The notes: generated by a model not told the origin, from the letters alone. A stretch of DNA of 64,000 bases from Bacteroidales bacterium (GCA_021108035.1 JAIORQ010000084.1:1-64000); one strand, 5' to 3'. Shown: positions 34,019 through 43,299, numbered from the stretch's first letter. Translations and numbers: made by a program.

Positions 34019-35206
34019 TTATTTGGTTCTGAATTCTTTAGTTTGTTTGAAAATTTCTTCCAAAACAGCTTGTTCAATTTCATCTAATTCCAAACCGCGT
34101 CGTTCCATAACCAATCTCGCTGTTTCAAATGCTTTATTTAATTTATATGTTGCAAAACCGGATGATCCGCCCCATGAAAATGACGGTATAAAATTTCGCG
34201 GGAATCCGGAACCGAAGATATTTGCACTGACGCCAACTACTGTTCCGGTATTAAACATGGTATTAATTCCGCATTTTGAATGGTCGCCCATAATTAAACC
34301 GCAAAATTGCAGTCCTGAATTAATGAAACCTTTCTTTCCGTAATTCCAAAGTTTAACATCAGCATAATTATTTTTTAAATTTGAGTTATTAGTATCTGCT
34401 CCCAAGTTGCACCACTCTCCTATTACTGAATTTCCGAGAAAACCGTCATGCCCTTTATTTGAATAACCTAAAATTACAGAATTATTCACCTCCCCTCCTA
34501 CTTTGGAATAAGGTCCTATCGTAGTAGGTCCGTATATTTTTGCTCCTATTTTTAATACCGAATCTTCGCATAATGCCATAGAACCTCTGACAATTGAACC
34601 TTCCATAATTTCAGCATTTTTACCGATATAAATATAACCTCCTTTCGGATTTAAAGTTGCAAATTCAACTTTTGCACCTTCTTCCAAAAAGATGTTATTT
34701 ATTTCAACAGCATTTACTGTTTTGCTTAACTTTTCAGATGTTTTTCCTTTTGTAAGTATTTTAAAATCTTTCTCAATTTCCTCTCCGTTCATCCTGAAGA
34801 TATCCCAGGGATATTGTATTTGTTTAAAATCAGTTTCAGATTCAATCAGTTCAAAATCTTTAATAATATTAAAGTCAACGGTATCTACTCTGAAACCTTT
34901 TATAACAGCTGCAACAGGGACAGAATCCTTTATTAATAATTGTCCTGTTTCTAATTGTTTTATTTCTTTAATCAATTCTTTATTCGGAAGAATTGACCCG
35001 TTTATCAATAAATTATCATTTTCAACCTTTACAGGAAACTTTGCTCTGATATAATCTTCAGATAAACATGAAACAATTTTATTCAAATGATGTTCCCATT
35101 TTTCTTTAATTTTTAAGATGCCGATTCTTATATGACTTACAGGCCTTGTAAATGTAACGGGTAAAAGGTTCTCCCTGCTGAATTGTCCGAAAAGTATAGT
35201 GTTCAT
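34019..35206 (-). CDS. GlmU-like bifunctional UDP-GlcNAc pathway protein, Bacteroidota type
   Basis: 395 residues. The N-terminal half (MNTILFGQFSRENLLPVTFTRPVSHIRIG) is a diverged nucleotidyltransferase-like domain with the conserved FTRPVSxIRxG start of the Bacteroidota GlmU-like group. From about residue 180 on, a left-handed beta-helix of hexapeptide repeats follows (VEFATLNPKGGYIYIGKNAEI, SMALCEDSVLKIGAKIYGPTTIGPYSKVGGEV, NSVILGYSNKGHDGFLGNSVIGEWCNLGADTNNSNL), as in acetyltransferases. It likely makes UDP-N-acetylglucosamine from glucosamine-1-phosphate for peptidoglycan and lipopolysaccharide. The start is preceded by AT-rich sequence without Shine-Dalgarno. Confidence 0.75.
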   Translation of the reverse strand: MNTILFGQFSRENLLPVTFTRPVSHIRIGILKIKEKWEHHLNKIVSCLSEDYIRAKFPVKVENDNLLINGSILPNKELIKEIKQLETGQLLIKDSVPVAAVIKGFRVDTVDFNIIKDFELIESETDFKQIQYPWDIFRMNGEEIEKDFKILTKGKTSEKLSKTVNAVEINNIFLEEGAKVEFATLNPKGGYIYIGKNAEIMEGSIVRGSMALCEDSVLKIGAKIYGPTTIGPYSKVGGEVNNSVILGYSNKGHDGFLGNSVIGEWCNLGADTNNSNLKNNYADVKLWNYGKKGFINSGLQFCGLIMGDHSKCGINTMFNTGTVVGVSANIFGSGFPRNFIPSFSWGGSSGFATYKLNKAFETARLVMERRGLELDEIEQAVLEEIFKQTKEFRTK

Positions 35207-35267
35207 TATCTGATTTTTTTGGAATTTATAATCCTGCTAATTTACTTTAAAAATACAAAAAATAAAA

Positions 35268-35297
35268 AATAAAAAAAGCCCTGCATGTGCAGAGCTT
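35268..35297 (-). terminator. rpmE2: Intrinsic terminator of rpmE2
   Basis: On the minus strand AGCTCTGCACATGCAGGGCT (35296-35277) folds into a hairpin and is followed by a run of T. It begins 28 bp after the L31 stop. Confidence 0.8.
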
Positions 35298-35323
35298 CAT
35301 AATTATTTATAAACCGATAAAAT

Positions 35324-35575
35324 TTACTTTGTTTTCTTTTTATAACGTTGATTAAATTTATCAACACGTCCTGCAGAATCAACAAATTTCATTTGACCTG
35401 TGTAGAAAGGATGTGAACTGCTTGATATCTCCATTTTAATAAGCGGAAATTCAACACCTTCAACTTCTATAGTTTCTGAAGTATTAACTGTAGATTTTGT
35501 AATTGTAATTTGTTCATTCGACATGTCCTTAAATACAACGTCTCTGTAATTACCGGGATGTATCTCTTTTTTCAT
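35324..35575 (-). CDS. rpmE2: Type B 50S ribosomal protein L31
   Basis: 83 residues from MKKEIHPGNYRDVVFKDMS. The sequence SSHPFYTGQMKFVDSAGRVDKFNQRY is the signature of the Cys-less type B L31. The start at 35575 is chosen over 35605 because the -7 element at 35610-35603 puts transcription initiation near 35597, downstream of that codon. The protein is a component of the large ribosomal subunit at the inter-subunit bridge. Type B forms lack the zinc ribbon and often serve under zinc limitation. The gene is monocistronic with its own promoter and terminator. Confidence 0.93.
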   Translation of the reverse strand: MKKEIHPGNYRDVVFKDMSNEQITITKSTVNTSETIEVEGVEFPLIKMEISSSSHPFYTGQMKFVDSAGRVDKFNQRYKKKTK

Positions 35576-35602
35576 TTGAATAATTTTTCTGATTTCGGCT
35601 TG

Positions 35603-35633
35603 CAAAGTTAGAAATCTTTATTTATAGGGCAAA
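35603..35633 (-). promoter_or_regulatory. rpmE2: Promoter of rpmE2
   Basis: On the minus strand TTTG (35633-35630), a 19-nt spacer and TAACTTTG (35610-35603), an excellent match to the Bacteroidota housekeeping promoter. It decides the L31 start codon. Confidence 0.75.
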
Positions 35634-35770
35634 AATATTTTAATCTTTTTCTTTAAATATTTACTTTTACAGAAATTAATAACTTAAGTTTGTTAAATCC
35701 TTAAATTCGCAAGCGTGGCACGATACTTTGATTATTAGTGATTTAAGATAAAAAACATAAAATTATCATA

Positions 35771-36598
35771 ATGATACAAAATTATAAAGCTGCAACAGAT
35801 AATATTCAAAATGAATTAAAACAATATTTGATAAACAGTAAACTCAAATCATTGATATTAGGAGTTTCGGGAGGAATTGACAGTGCATTAACGGCAGCAT
35901 TGGCTCGCCCTGTCTGCGATGAACTTGGAGTTACTTTATTTTGCAGAAGTATAACTATTTCAACCAATAAACAGGATGAGATTTATAGAGCAAAAAATGT
36001 TGGTGAAACTTTCGGACATGATTTTAAAGAAGTTGATCTTTCAGAAACATTTGATAACATTATTCCCGAAATTGTTGAAGATTTTGATATTATTGATAAA
36101 GAAGATTTCGGATTTAAAATCAGGCAAGGAAATGTAAAAGCCAGAATGCGAATGATGTATTTGTATGAATTAGCTGCAAAACATAAAGGTATGGTTTTAT
36201 CAACAGATAACTATACGGAGTTATTGTTAGGTTTTTGGACCTTACACGGAGATGTGGGTGATTACGGTATGCTTCAAAATATTTGGAAAACAGAAGTTTA
36301 TGCTATGTCTGAATACTTGGTAATGAACACAGAAGACCCGAAAATGTCAATTGCTTTAGACGAATGTATTGATGCCATACCGACTGACGGTTTAGGGATT
36401 ACAAACAGTGATTTAGATCAAATAGGTGCTTCTTCTTATCAAGAAGTAGATCAAATATTGATTAAGTATTTAAAGAATCCTAATAATAAAGATGTATTAA
36501 ATCATAAAGTTGTTCAACGAAAAATTGCTTCCGAATTTAAGCGTAATAATCCTTTTAATATTCCGAGAGAGAAGATTACTGATGTGGCTTATTTTTAG
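35771..36598 (+). CDS. nadE: NH3-dependent NAD+ synthetase
   Basis: 275 residues, the size of the ammonia-dependent form without the glutaminase domain. The PP-loop LGVSGGIDSALTAAL (about 30-44) binds ATP, and LSTDNYTELLLGFWTLHGDVGDYG (about 145-168) matches the deamido-NAD and second metal region. The enzyme amidates nicotinic acid adenine dinucleotide to NAD+, the last step of NAD synthesis, in the cytoplasm. It is a single gene followed directly by a bidirectional terminator. Confidence 0.92.
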   Translation: MIQNYKAATDNIQNELKQYLINSKLKSLILGVSGGIDSALTAALARPVCDELGVTLFCRSITISTNKQDEIYRAKNVGETFGHDFKEVDLSETFDNIIPEIVEDFDIIDKEDFGFKIRQGNVKARMRMMYLYELAAKHKGMVLSTDNYTELLLGFWTLHGDVGDYGMLQNIWKTEVYAMSEYLVMNTEDPKMSIALDECIDAIPTDGLGITNSDLDQIGASSYQEVDQILIKYLKNPNNKDVLNHKVVQRKIASEFKRNNPFNIPREKITDVAYF

Positions 36599-36607
36599 AC
36601 TTTTTCA

Positions 36608-36639
36608 AGACTTGCCAAGTTTTAAAACTTGGCAAGTCT
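36608..36639. terminator. Bidirectional terminator between nadE and maf
   Basis: A perfect 32-bp palindrome, AGACTTGCCAAGTTTT and its reverse complement with no loop. It serves convergent nadE (stop 36598) and maf (stop 36645). Confidence 0.8.
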
Positions 36640-36644
36640 GAAAA

Positions 36645-37223
36645 TCAGAATTCTTTCAAAGCTTCACAGACTTTTTGGATTGGTAAGCCCATGACATTGA
36701 AATAGGAGCCTTTAATCTTTTCTATACATGTGAGGCCTATCCATTCTTGGATGCCGTATGCTCCGGCTTTATCAAAAGGTTTATAATTGTTGATGTAGTA
36801 ATTTATCTCTTCATCAGACATTTCTTTGAAATATACATCTGTTGATGAAGAAAAAGATATTGATTTATCGGCAGATATAATTGTTACTCCGGTGATGACT
36901 TTATGTTTTTTTCCGGATAATGATCGAATCATTTGAAATGCTTCTTCATGATCTTTTGGTTTGCCGAGTATTTTATTGTTTAAACAAACAATGGTATCCG
37001 CAGTAATAAGAACGGTATTTTCGGATATTTGATCTTTGTATGCATTTGCTTTATATTCAGCGAGATAAACGGCAGCTTCTTCATTTGAAATATGTTTGGG
37101 AATCTTTTCAGTCAGTTTTTTTGAATTGATAATTTCAAATTCAAAACCTGCATCTTCCATTAATTGTTTTCTGCGAGGTGATTTTGATGCGAGCAATAAT
37201 TTTTTATTTGATATATTTTTCAT
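36645..37223 (-). CDS. maf: Maf-like nucleotide pyrophosphatase
   Basis: 192 residues beginning MKNISNKKLLLASKSPRRKQ. ASKSPRR is the conserved substrate-binding start of Maf proteins; later TADTIVCLNNKILGKPKD and DKAGAYGIQEWIG carry the catalytic Asp and the terminal conserved block. The family hydrolyses noncanonical or excess dTTP/UTP-type nucleotides and is linked to septum control. Its start overlaps the end of the vapC-like gene by 20 bp, an overlap created where the toxin pair meets the gene. Confidence 0.88.
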   Translation of the reverse strand: MKNISNKKLLLASKSPRRKQLMEDAGFEFEIINSKKLTEKIPKHISNEEAAVYLAEYKANAYKDQISENTVLITADTIVCLNNKILGKPKDHEEAFQMIRSLSGKKHKVITGVTIISADKSISFSSSTDVYFKEMSDEEINYYINNYKPFDKAGAYGIQEWIGLTCIEKIKGSYFNVMGLPIQKVCEALKEF

Positions 37224-37629
37224 CTATCCAATTCTCTGTCTTATTTCCTGATAAACGTTCAAAGTGTTTTATGTTTCGGGTTACAATTATCATATTGTTT
37301 GCTATTGCCGAACATCCAATCAGCATATCAAATTCAGCAATTAATTTTCCAATTTTCTTTAATCTGACTTTTTCAATTGCATAAGTTTCAAAACTACTGT
37401 TTATCAACACAATATTTTGTTCTATCAGTTTATAAAAATGCTTAAATACCTGTCTGTTTAGTTCTTTTTTTGTTTCAACACTATTTTCAACACCAAATAA
37501 TAATTCAAGTATAGTAATTTCAGAAACAAAGCAATTCTCAAAACCAATATCCCGAATTTTTTTGTCTAAATTGTATTCTCCCTTTAAAAAGTGAATACAG
37601 ATGTTAGTATCAAGTAAATACTTTTTCAT
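37204..37629 (-). CDS. PIN-domain toxin, VapC-like
   Basis: 141 residues with MKKYLLDTNICIHFLKG at the start (catalytic Asp 7), Glu at about 42 in SEITILELLFG, and a C-terminal acidic pair around EFDMLIGCSAIANNMIIVTRN. These four acids form the PIN ribonuclease site. VapC toxins cleave tRNA or rRNA and are neutralised by the upstream partner. The gene overlaps that partner by 4 bp (ATGA type) and overlaps the downstream maf start by 20 bp. Catalytic acids look intact, so it should be active. Confidence 0.85.
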   Translation of the reverse strand: MKKYLLDTNICIHFLKGEYNLDKKIRDIGFENCFVSEITILELLFGVENSVETKKELNRQVFKHFYKLIEQNIVLINSSFETYAIEKVRLKKIGKLIAEFDMLIGCSAIANNMIIVTRNIKHFERLSGNKTENWIDEKYIK

Positions 37630-37928
37630 AATTCAATTTCTCGTGGTTTGTCATTACGAGCAGAATATATTTCATTTATTATTTCTTCACCGGTTTTATC
37701 AGATTGCCAACTGCCAAAAAGAGAAAAAAAGTCATCTGTTTTTTCTTTTTGATTATCTTTAAGATCAAGCTTTAACAGAATGTTGCTGTATTTAGCAAGG
37801 AAATAATTTTCCTTTTTAAGAAGAGAATTAAGGTCAAATCGTTTTAACAAATCATTCCAAAATTCAATAGGAATAATTACTGCTTCTTCTTTTCCTTTTT
37901 CTTTGTATATGTATTTTATATCCATCAT
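37626..37928 (-). CDS. Antitoxin of the VapBC-like pair
   Basis: 100 residues (start could also be the second Met). The N-terminal part (IKYIYKEKGKEEAVIIPIEFWNDLL) resembles a small DNA-binding or prevent-host-death-like element. The C-terminal tail FFSLFGSWQSDKTGEEIINEIYSARN matches the FGSWKxDRSAEEIIxxIxxSR motif found in antitoxins paired with PIN toxins. It binds and blocks the toxin and probably represses the operon. The stop overlaps the vapC start. Confidence 0.75.
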   Translation of the reverse strand: MMDIKYIYKEKGKEEAVIIPIEFWNDLLKRFDLNSLLKKENYFLAKYSNILLKLDLKDNQKEKTDDFFSLFGSWQSDKTGEEIINEIYSARNDKPREIEL

Positions 37929-38007
37929 GATTTCTTTTTCCTATAAATATACGAAATAATAGTGTAATATTATATTTTTTATATTATTTTATTCAGATAT
38001 TAATGTG

Positions 38008-38970
38008 TTAATAATAAAAGTTATACCAAACAACCAATGCGTACAGTACTCCAAACAGCATGATTAATTTGGATAAATTTCCGGCTGATTTCCAATCATT
38101 TTTTTCTTTGGCTTTATATATCTTATAAACCAAGTATAAATTAGGAATAATCAATAAAATAAATATATATATCATAGAAATATAATCTATTACTTCCGGA
38201 ATAAAAACATACTTAAAGTAAGAAAAAATAATCAAAATAATAATAATAAAACTGACAGAGATTGTAACTGCCTTTGTGGTTTTCAGACCTGCAACAACAG
38301 GAAGAGAGCGGCTTCCGTATGCATTATCTCCTTCAAAATCTTCAGCGTCTTTTATAATCTCTCGGTTCAAGGTTGTTATAAATGCAAATACTGAAAATCC
38401 CATAATCCAAAAGAAGACATCATAAAAATTTTCACCAATCCTTAAAAGGACTTCAGTGTATTTTGCATTTAACGGCGGAATTTCATATAATACTGTCATT
38501 AGCGGAACAAGAGCAGTTAGTATTGCTACTATAATGTTACCGATTAAAAACATTTTTTTGTATGAAGAAGAATAAAACCACAGTAATCCTGTGATTAGCA
38601 CGTATATATAAACCAATTTCCAAAGATTAATTTGCAGGGAGATATAAAATCCGAGAACAATACCCACAATGTTAAGTACAATATGTAATGTCATTGCAGA
38701 ACGTCTTTTGATATGTTTTCCGACAACAACTGTTTTTGGGCGATTTAACAAATCTGTTTTTGTATCAAAATAATCATTGATAACATATCCCGCAGCAGCT
38801 AATATTACAGTTGTTAACACTAATAAGAAAAAATTAAAATCACTGAATTGCGATTCAAAACCTTTGGATTCAAGCATCGGAAAAATTACTGCGTATCTCA
38901 TTAAATACTGGGTAAATGCTATAATCAATAAATTTTTAGCTCTTATTAATTTAAGAATATTTAATAACAT
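38008..38970 (-). CDS. UbiA-family prenyltransferase (GGGP synthase-coupled type)
   Basis: 320 residues with about nine membrane segments. First aspartate-rich motif NDYFDTKTD (65-73) and second REIIKDAEDFEGD (about 203-215) bind the prenyl diphosphate with Mg2+. In Bacteroidota this branch, usually annotated as geranylgeranylglycerol-phosphate geranylgeranyltransferase, is often next to maf. Here the gene is separated from maf only by the VapBC-like pair. Its product would attach an isoprenoid to a polar acceptor in the inner membrane. Menaquinone-type acceptors cannot be excluded. Confidence 0.78.
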   Translation of the reverse strand: MLLNILKLIRAKNLLIIAFTQYLMRYAVIFPMLESKGFESQFSDFNFFLLVLTTVILAAAGYVINDYFDTKTDLLNRPKTVVVGKHIKRRSAMTLHIVLNIVGIVLGFYISLQINLWKLVYIYVLITGLLWFYSSSYKKMFLIGNIIVAILTALVPLMTVLYEIPPLNAKYTEVLLRIGENFYDVFFWIMGFSVFAFITTLNREIIKDAEDFEGDNAYGSRSLPVVAGLKTTKAVTISVSFIIIILIIFSYFKYVFIPEVIDYISMIYIFILLIIPNLYLVYKIYKAKEKNDWKSAGNLSKLIMLFGVLYALVVWYNFYY

Positions 38971-39013
38971 AATAACTATTTTTTAATTCATCAATTTACA
39001 AATATAAATAAAA

Positions 39014-39042
39014 TTTGATACTTGTTATTTTTTATATATTTG
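39014..39042 (+). promoter_or_regulatory. Promoter of the FnIII lipoprotein gene
   Basis: TTTG (39014-39017), a 17-nt spacer and TATATTTG (39035-39042). It lies 24 bp before the ATG. The spacer is slightly short. Confidence 0.55.
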
Positions 39043-39065
39043 CAGTTTAATTTAAATTTCAGAAT

Positions 39066-39449
39066 ATGAAAAGAGCATTATTATCAGTTTTAATAATTTT
39101 AAGCATAAGTTTTCAAGCATGTGAAAAGAAAACTGTTGAAGAAGAAAAACCTACAGTTAAAGAAATTAAAGTTACAGCTATTTCAGGCAGTCCGGATGTA
39201 ATTGGATTACAATGGGATAATATTGAAGGTGTTTTTTGGTATTTTGTTTCTTATGCAAAAACAGGTGAAGAATTAGTGGAACAAGCAGGATTTCAAGATA
39301 CTGAAAACTCATCAATAAATTATTTAATTGAAAATTTAGAAGCTGAAACAGAATATGATATTATTGTAAAAGGTAAAGATTATTTATCAGGGGGTGAATT
39401 GATAGCAGAAAGCAGATTGATTACAATATCAACTCAAGCTGAATTGTAA
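39066..39449 (+). CDS. Small lipoprotein with one fibronectin-III-like domain
   Basis: 127 residues. Lipobox SFQAC (Cys about 19). The rest is a single FnIII-like domain: KEIKVTAISGSPDVIGLQWD, WYFVSYAKTG and NLEAETEYDIIVKGKD, with the Leu-Tyr turn typical of the fold. It is likely anchored in the outer membrane, facing the periplasm or the surface. No enzyme motif is seen. It ends 6 bp before the mutS2 fragment on the other strand. Confidence 0.7.
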   Translation: MKRALLSVLIILSISFQACEKKTVEEEKPTVKEIKVTAISGSPDVIGLQWDNIEGVFWYFVSYAKTGEELVEQAGFQDTENSSINYLIENLEAETEYDIIVKGKDYLSGGELIAESRLITISTQAEL

Positions 39450-39454
39450 GTTAT

Positions 39455-39709
39455 TTATATATCCAACTCAATCAACGTAATCCCGGTTCCGCCAGCTTCA
39501 ATTCTTTCATCTTTGTATTTCTTAACTATTGGTTGTGTTCGAAGGTAATCTCTGATTACTTCTCTTAAAACCCCGGTTCCTGTACCGTGAAGTATTTTTA
39601 AATGACTGTTTTGATTGACAATTGCATCATCAATATATCTTGAAACTGCATGCAAAGCATCTTCTGCACGCTTGCCTCTTACATCAAGTTGTTCAAAAAT
39701 ATTTTTACT
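39455..39709 (-). pseudogene. Duplicated 3' end of mutS2 (Smr domain fragment)
   Basis: About 85 codons nearly identical in protein sequence to the last part of MutS2 at 51453-53912: QLDVRGKRAEDALHAVSRYI, then LKILHGTGTGVLREVIRDYL, then EAGGTGITLIELDI. The frame begins around YDSKNIFEQ without a start codon and has an in-frame stop just upstream, so a normal start is absent. The fragment carries the Smr nuclease motifs HGTGxG. It starts directly upstream of the EndoQ-UvrD gene on the opposite strand. It is a decayed copy made by partial duplication. Confidence 0.8.
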
Positions 39710-39745
39710 GTCATAAAAAGGAGATAATTTTTATACATTTACCAA

Positions 39746-42700
39746 ATGAAATTTATAGGTGATTTCCATATTCACTCGCATTATTCACGTGCAACAAGCA
39801 AGCAACTTATTCCCGAATATTTAGACTTTTGGGCAAGAATAAAAGGTATAACGATTGTAGGTACCGGAGATTTTACTCACCCCGGATGGCTCAATGAATT
39901 GAAAGAAAAACTTGAACCCGCCGAACAGGGACTTTTTAAACTTAAAGATGAATTAAAAATAAATGATTTTATAAGTAACAAAAAAATAATTAATTCACAA
40001 GTTCGATTTATTTTAACTTCCGAAATAAGTAATATTTATAAAAAAACCGGCAAAGTAAGAAAAGTACATAACCTTATTTTTGCTCCTGATTTTGAAACTG
40101 TTGAAAAAATACAAAACAAACTCATAAATCTGAATTTTAACATAAAATCAGACGGACGGCCTATTCTCGGTTTAGATTCACGCGATTTGTTAGACATGGT
40201 TCTGAATATATCAGACGATTGTTTTTTTGTTCCTGCTCATATTTGGACACCGTGGTTCTCGGCACTCGGCTCAAAATCGGGATTCGACAGTATTGACGAA
40301 TGTTTCGGCGATTTATCGAAATATATTTATGCCGTTGAAACAGGATTATCGACGGACCCGCCAATGAATTGGATGTGCAGTTTTCTTGATAAATATACTC
40401 TTATTTCAAATTCCGATGCTCATTCGCCCGAAAAACTCGGCAGAAATGCGAATTTATTTAACACCGAACTTTCATACAACAATATTATTGATGCTTTGAA
40501 AACCGGTAATCCTAATTCTTTTCTCGGAACAATTGATATGTATCCGCAAGAGGGAAAATATCATTACGACGGACATCGTAAATGCAATGTTTGTTGGAAT
40601 CCGGTTGAAACTCTTAAACATAATAATATTTGTACTGTTTGCAATAAAAAAGTTACGGTAGGCGTAACAAACAGAATAGTTCAACTCTCTGACAGAACCG
40701 ATATTAACGAAAGAAAAAACAAATTACCGTTTTATTCGATTATTCCTTTGAAAGAAATTTTATCGGAAATTGCAGGTGTAGGACCAAACTCAAAAAAGGT
40801 TGCTGAAAATTATAATTCATTAATAAATAAATCGGGAGCTGAATTAGATATTTTGCTTAATCTTTCGCTTGAAGAAATTAAAAAATCAGCAGGTGAGTTA
40901 CCGGCAACAGCAATAAAACGAATGAGAACCGGCAGAGTGATTATTCAAGAAGGTTTCGATGGTGAATACGGAAAAATTAAAGTATTTAAAGAAAATGAAA
41001 TAAAAAATTTCGGCTCACAAGGTTTATTTCCGGACAATTATAATGAACAAAATATTATTAAACGAAAATTATTGAATTTTGATTTGAATGAATATAAATT
41101 ATTGAGACAAAGCCTTGATAATAAGCAGAGTAAAAGCCTGATTGAAAATGATTCAACAAATAAAAATATTGAAAATTTTATTGAGACATTAAGCCTTAAC
41201 CAACTTTCAGCAGTTGAGCATTTTAACGGACCGGCATTAATAGTTGCCGGACCCGGAACCGGAAAAACAAGAGTGCTTACAAGCAGAATTGCAAATCTTA
41301 TTTTGAATAAATCTGTCGATGCCGAAAATATTTTTGCGGTTACGTTTACAAATAAGGCTGCAAGCGAAATGCAAAATCGTGTAAAAGAATTATTGACCGG
41401 TAAAATTGATATTTCAAAACTCATAATTTCTACATTTCACGAATTTGGTTTGTCGGTATTGAAAAAATATTATAATCTGACAGGCAGAGAAAAAAAATTC
41501 GCTTTGATTGACGAAGACGATAAAATATTAATTCTGAAAAATGAATTAAAATTCAAAGCAACTCAACTAAAAAAAATCTCAAAGGCAATTACAGTTGTAA
41601 AACAACAACTTCAGACAACGGATGATATTAATGATGAGTTGATGTCCGAAATTTTTAATAAATATCAAGAAACATTAGAAAAATTAAATGTTTTCGACCT
41701 TGACGATTTGAATTATTATCCGTTTTTATTGTTTGATAAATATCCGGAAACGGCTGATTATTATAAAGCAAAATTTAAGTTTATTATGATTGATGAATAT
41801 CAGGACATTAATTTTGCTCAATACGGTATGATAAAAAAAATAATTACCGGAGATAATCCGAATTTATATGTAATAGGCGACCGGAATCAAGCAATTTACA
41901 GTTTTCGCGGCTCCGACATAAAATTTATAACAGAATTTACAGATGATTTTCCGCCGGCAAAAATTTTTAAACTTGAAAAAAGTTATCGCTGTTCCGATAA
42001 TATTATTAAAGCCTCGAAAAATGTAATAAAAGATGACGGAAAACTAATCTCGTTTCTTGAGGGTGTCGGTAAAGGCGTAAAAATCAGGATTAATGAGCAT
42101 CAAACCGATAAAAGCGAAGCTGAATTTGTTGCACGAACCGTTGAAAACATACTCGGCGGTTTACGCTTTTTTTCAATCGACAGCGGCATTACAAGCGGAA
42201 ATGAAGACAGCGAAATATCTCTTTCCGATTTTGTAGTTCTTTGCAGAATGAAAAGCCAAATGTCTGAAATTCAAAAGGCTTTTGAAAATCACGGAATTCC
42301 TTATCAAGTTGTCGGGGAAGAACCGTTTTTTAAAACCGAACCGGTAAAATCAATTATTGATATTCTGAATTTTTGTTATAATGAAAATAATATCTTTCTG
42401 AAAAATAAAATAATTGAAAAAAATAAAATTTTTGCCGGAAATCCTAAATCAGCAAAATCATTGATAAAAAATAAATCGCTCAAAAAAGCAATTGAAATAA
42501 TTGCGGAAAACTTTTTAAGTGATAAAGAAAATGATTTTCAAGCCAATATTACACGGCTTATAAATTTGAGCTTGGATTTTGAGAATGATTTTGAAAAATT
42601 TTTAAAATACATATCTCTCGGCATAAGTGCAGACACATACACTCCTAACATTGAGAATGTTACGATTATGACTTTACATGCGTCAAAAGGCCTTGAGTTT

Positions 42701-42991
42701 AAGTGTGTTTTTATTATCGGTTGCGAAGACGGCTTACTGCCTTATTCTCTGTTTCCGAATATAAAAGCTGATGTAAACGAAGAAAAACGTTTACTTTATG
42801 TAGGTATGACAAGGGCCGAAAAATATCTGTTTCTTTCAAACTCAAAAAAAAGATTTATACGAGGTCGTGAATATTCTTTGCAAAGAAGTCCTTTCTTAAG
42901 CAAAATTGAAAAAGAATTAATTGATTTTTCAAAAATTAAATTTAAAAGAAAAACCAAAGCGGATGATACTCAACTTAATTTGGATTTTTAG
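39746..42991 (+). CDS. EndoQ-like PHP endonuclease fused to UvrD/Rep helicase
   Basis: 1081 residues. The N-terminal ~420 residues match archaeal/bacterial endonuclease Q: PHP metal site DFHIHSHYS (6-14) and GTGDFTHPGW (about 39-48), a zinc-finger pair (CNVC about 279-282, CTVC about 298-301) and a helix-hairpin-helix-like segment around 340-385. The C-terminal part (about 480-1081) is a complete SF1A helicase: Walker A GPGTGKT (about 501-507), IDEYQDI (about 681), GDRNQAIYSFRGSD, and late LHASKGLEFKCVF and RLLYVGMTRA motifs. EndoQ nicks DNA 5' of deaminated bases; a fused helicase could unwind the nicked strand, making a one-protein repair machine. The start follows a short spacer after the mutS2 relic. 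Confidence 0.88.
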   Translation: MKFIGDFHIHSHYSRATSKQLIPEYLDFWARIKGITIVGTGDFTHPGWLNELKEKLEPAEQGLFKLKDELKINDFISNKKIINSQVRFILTSEISNIYKKTGKVRKVHNLIFAPDFETVEKIQNKLINLNFNIKSDGRPILGLDSRDLLDMVLNISDDCFFVPAHIWTPWFSALGSKSGFDSIDECFGDLSKYIYAVETGLSTDPPMNWMCSFLDKYTLISNSDAHSPEKLGRNANLFNTELSYNNIIDALKTGNPNSFLGTIDMYPQEGKYHYDGHRKCNVCWNPVETLKHNNICTVCNKKVTVGVTNRIVQLSDRTDINERKNKLPFYSIIPLKEILSEIAGVGPNSKKVAENYNSLINKSGAELDILLNLSLEEIKKSAGELPATAIKRMRTGRVIIQEGFDGEYGKIKVFKENEIKNFGSQGLFPDNYNEQNIIKRKLLNFDLNEYKLLRQSLDNKQSKSLIENDSTNKNIENFIETLSLNQLSAVEHFNGPALIVAGPGTGKTRVLTSRIANLILNKSVDAENIFAVTFTNKAASEMQNRVKELLTGKIDISKLIISTFHEFGLSVLKKYYNLTGREKKFALIDEDDKILILKNELKFKATQLKKISKAITVVKQQLQTTDDINDELMSEIFNKYQETLEKLNVFDLDDLNYYPFLLFDKYPETADYYKAKFKFIMIDEYQDINFAQYGMIKKIITGDNPNLYVIGDRNQAIYSFRGSDIKFITEFTDDFPPAKIFKLEKSYRCSDNIIKASKNVIKDDGKLISFLEGVGKGVKIRINEHQTDKSEAEFVARTVENILGGLRFFSIDSGITSGNEDSEISLSDFVVLCRMKSQMSEIQKAFENHGIPYQVVGEEPFFKTEPVKSIIDILNFCYNENNIFLKNKIIEKNKIFAGNPKSAKSLIKNKSLKKAIEIIAENFLSDKENDFQANITRLINLSLDFENDFEKFLKYISLGISADTYTPNIENVTIMTLHASKGLEFKCVFIIGCEDGLLPYSLFPNIKADVNEEKRLLYVGMTRAEKYLFLSNSKKRFIRGREYSLQRSPFLSKIEKELIDFSKIKFKRKTKADDTQLNLDF

Positions 42992-43130
42992 TGAAAAATT
43001 GAAAAACTCTTCCGACTTTGCACTAATCTGTTAATGAACTCAAATTTATCCTGTAATAAAATGTATCAGAGCAAATATTAATATTAAAAAACACATTTCA
43101 GTACCGTTAGATTAATTGCAACAGCAATTA

Positions 43131-43299
43131 CCATATTGGTAAAAAAGTTTGCTCTTGATTGGTTGTCGTGCCGTTAGGTACGAAATATGGATTTCAAAAA
43201 AATATCTTTTGTCTTGAAATATGGTTTTGTAGGTGTTTGTTATATACCGTACCTAACGGCACGGACGGTAAACGAATTGTTTTTTTACCAATATTTAGT
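43131..43299. repeat. Long imperfect inverted repeat (about 45-bp arms)
   Basis: The inner arms are centred on GTGCCGTTAGGTACG and its complement. The outer arms are ATTGGTAAAAAA and TTTTTTACCAAT. It is MITE-like with no coding capacity. Confidence 0.5.
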
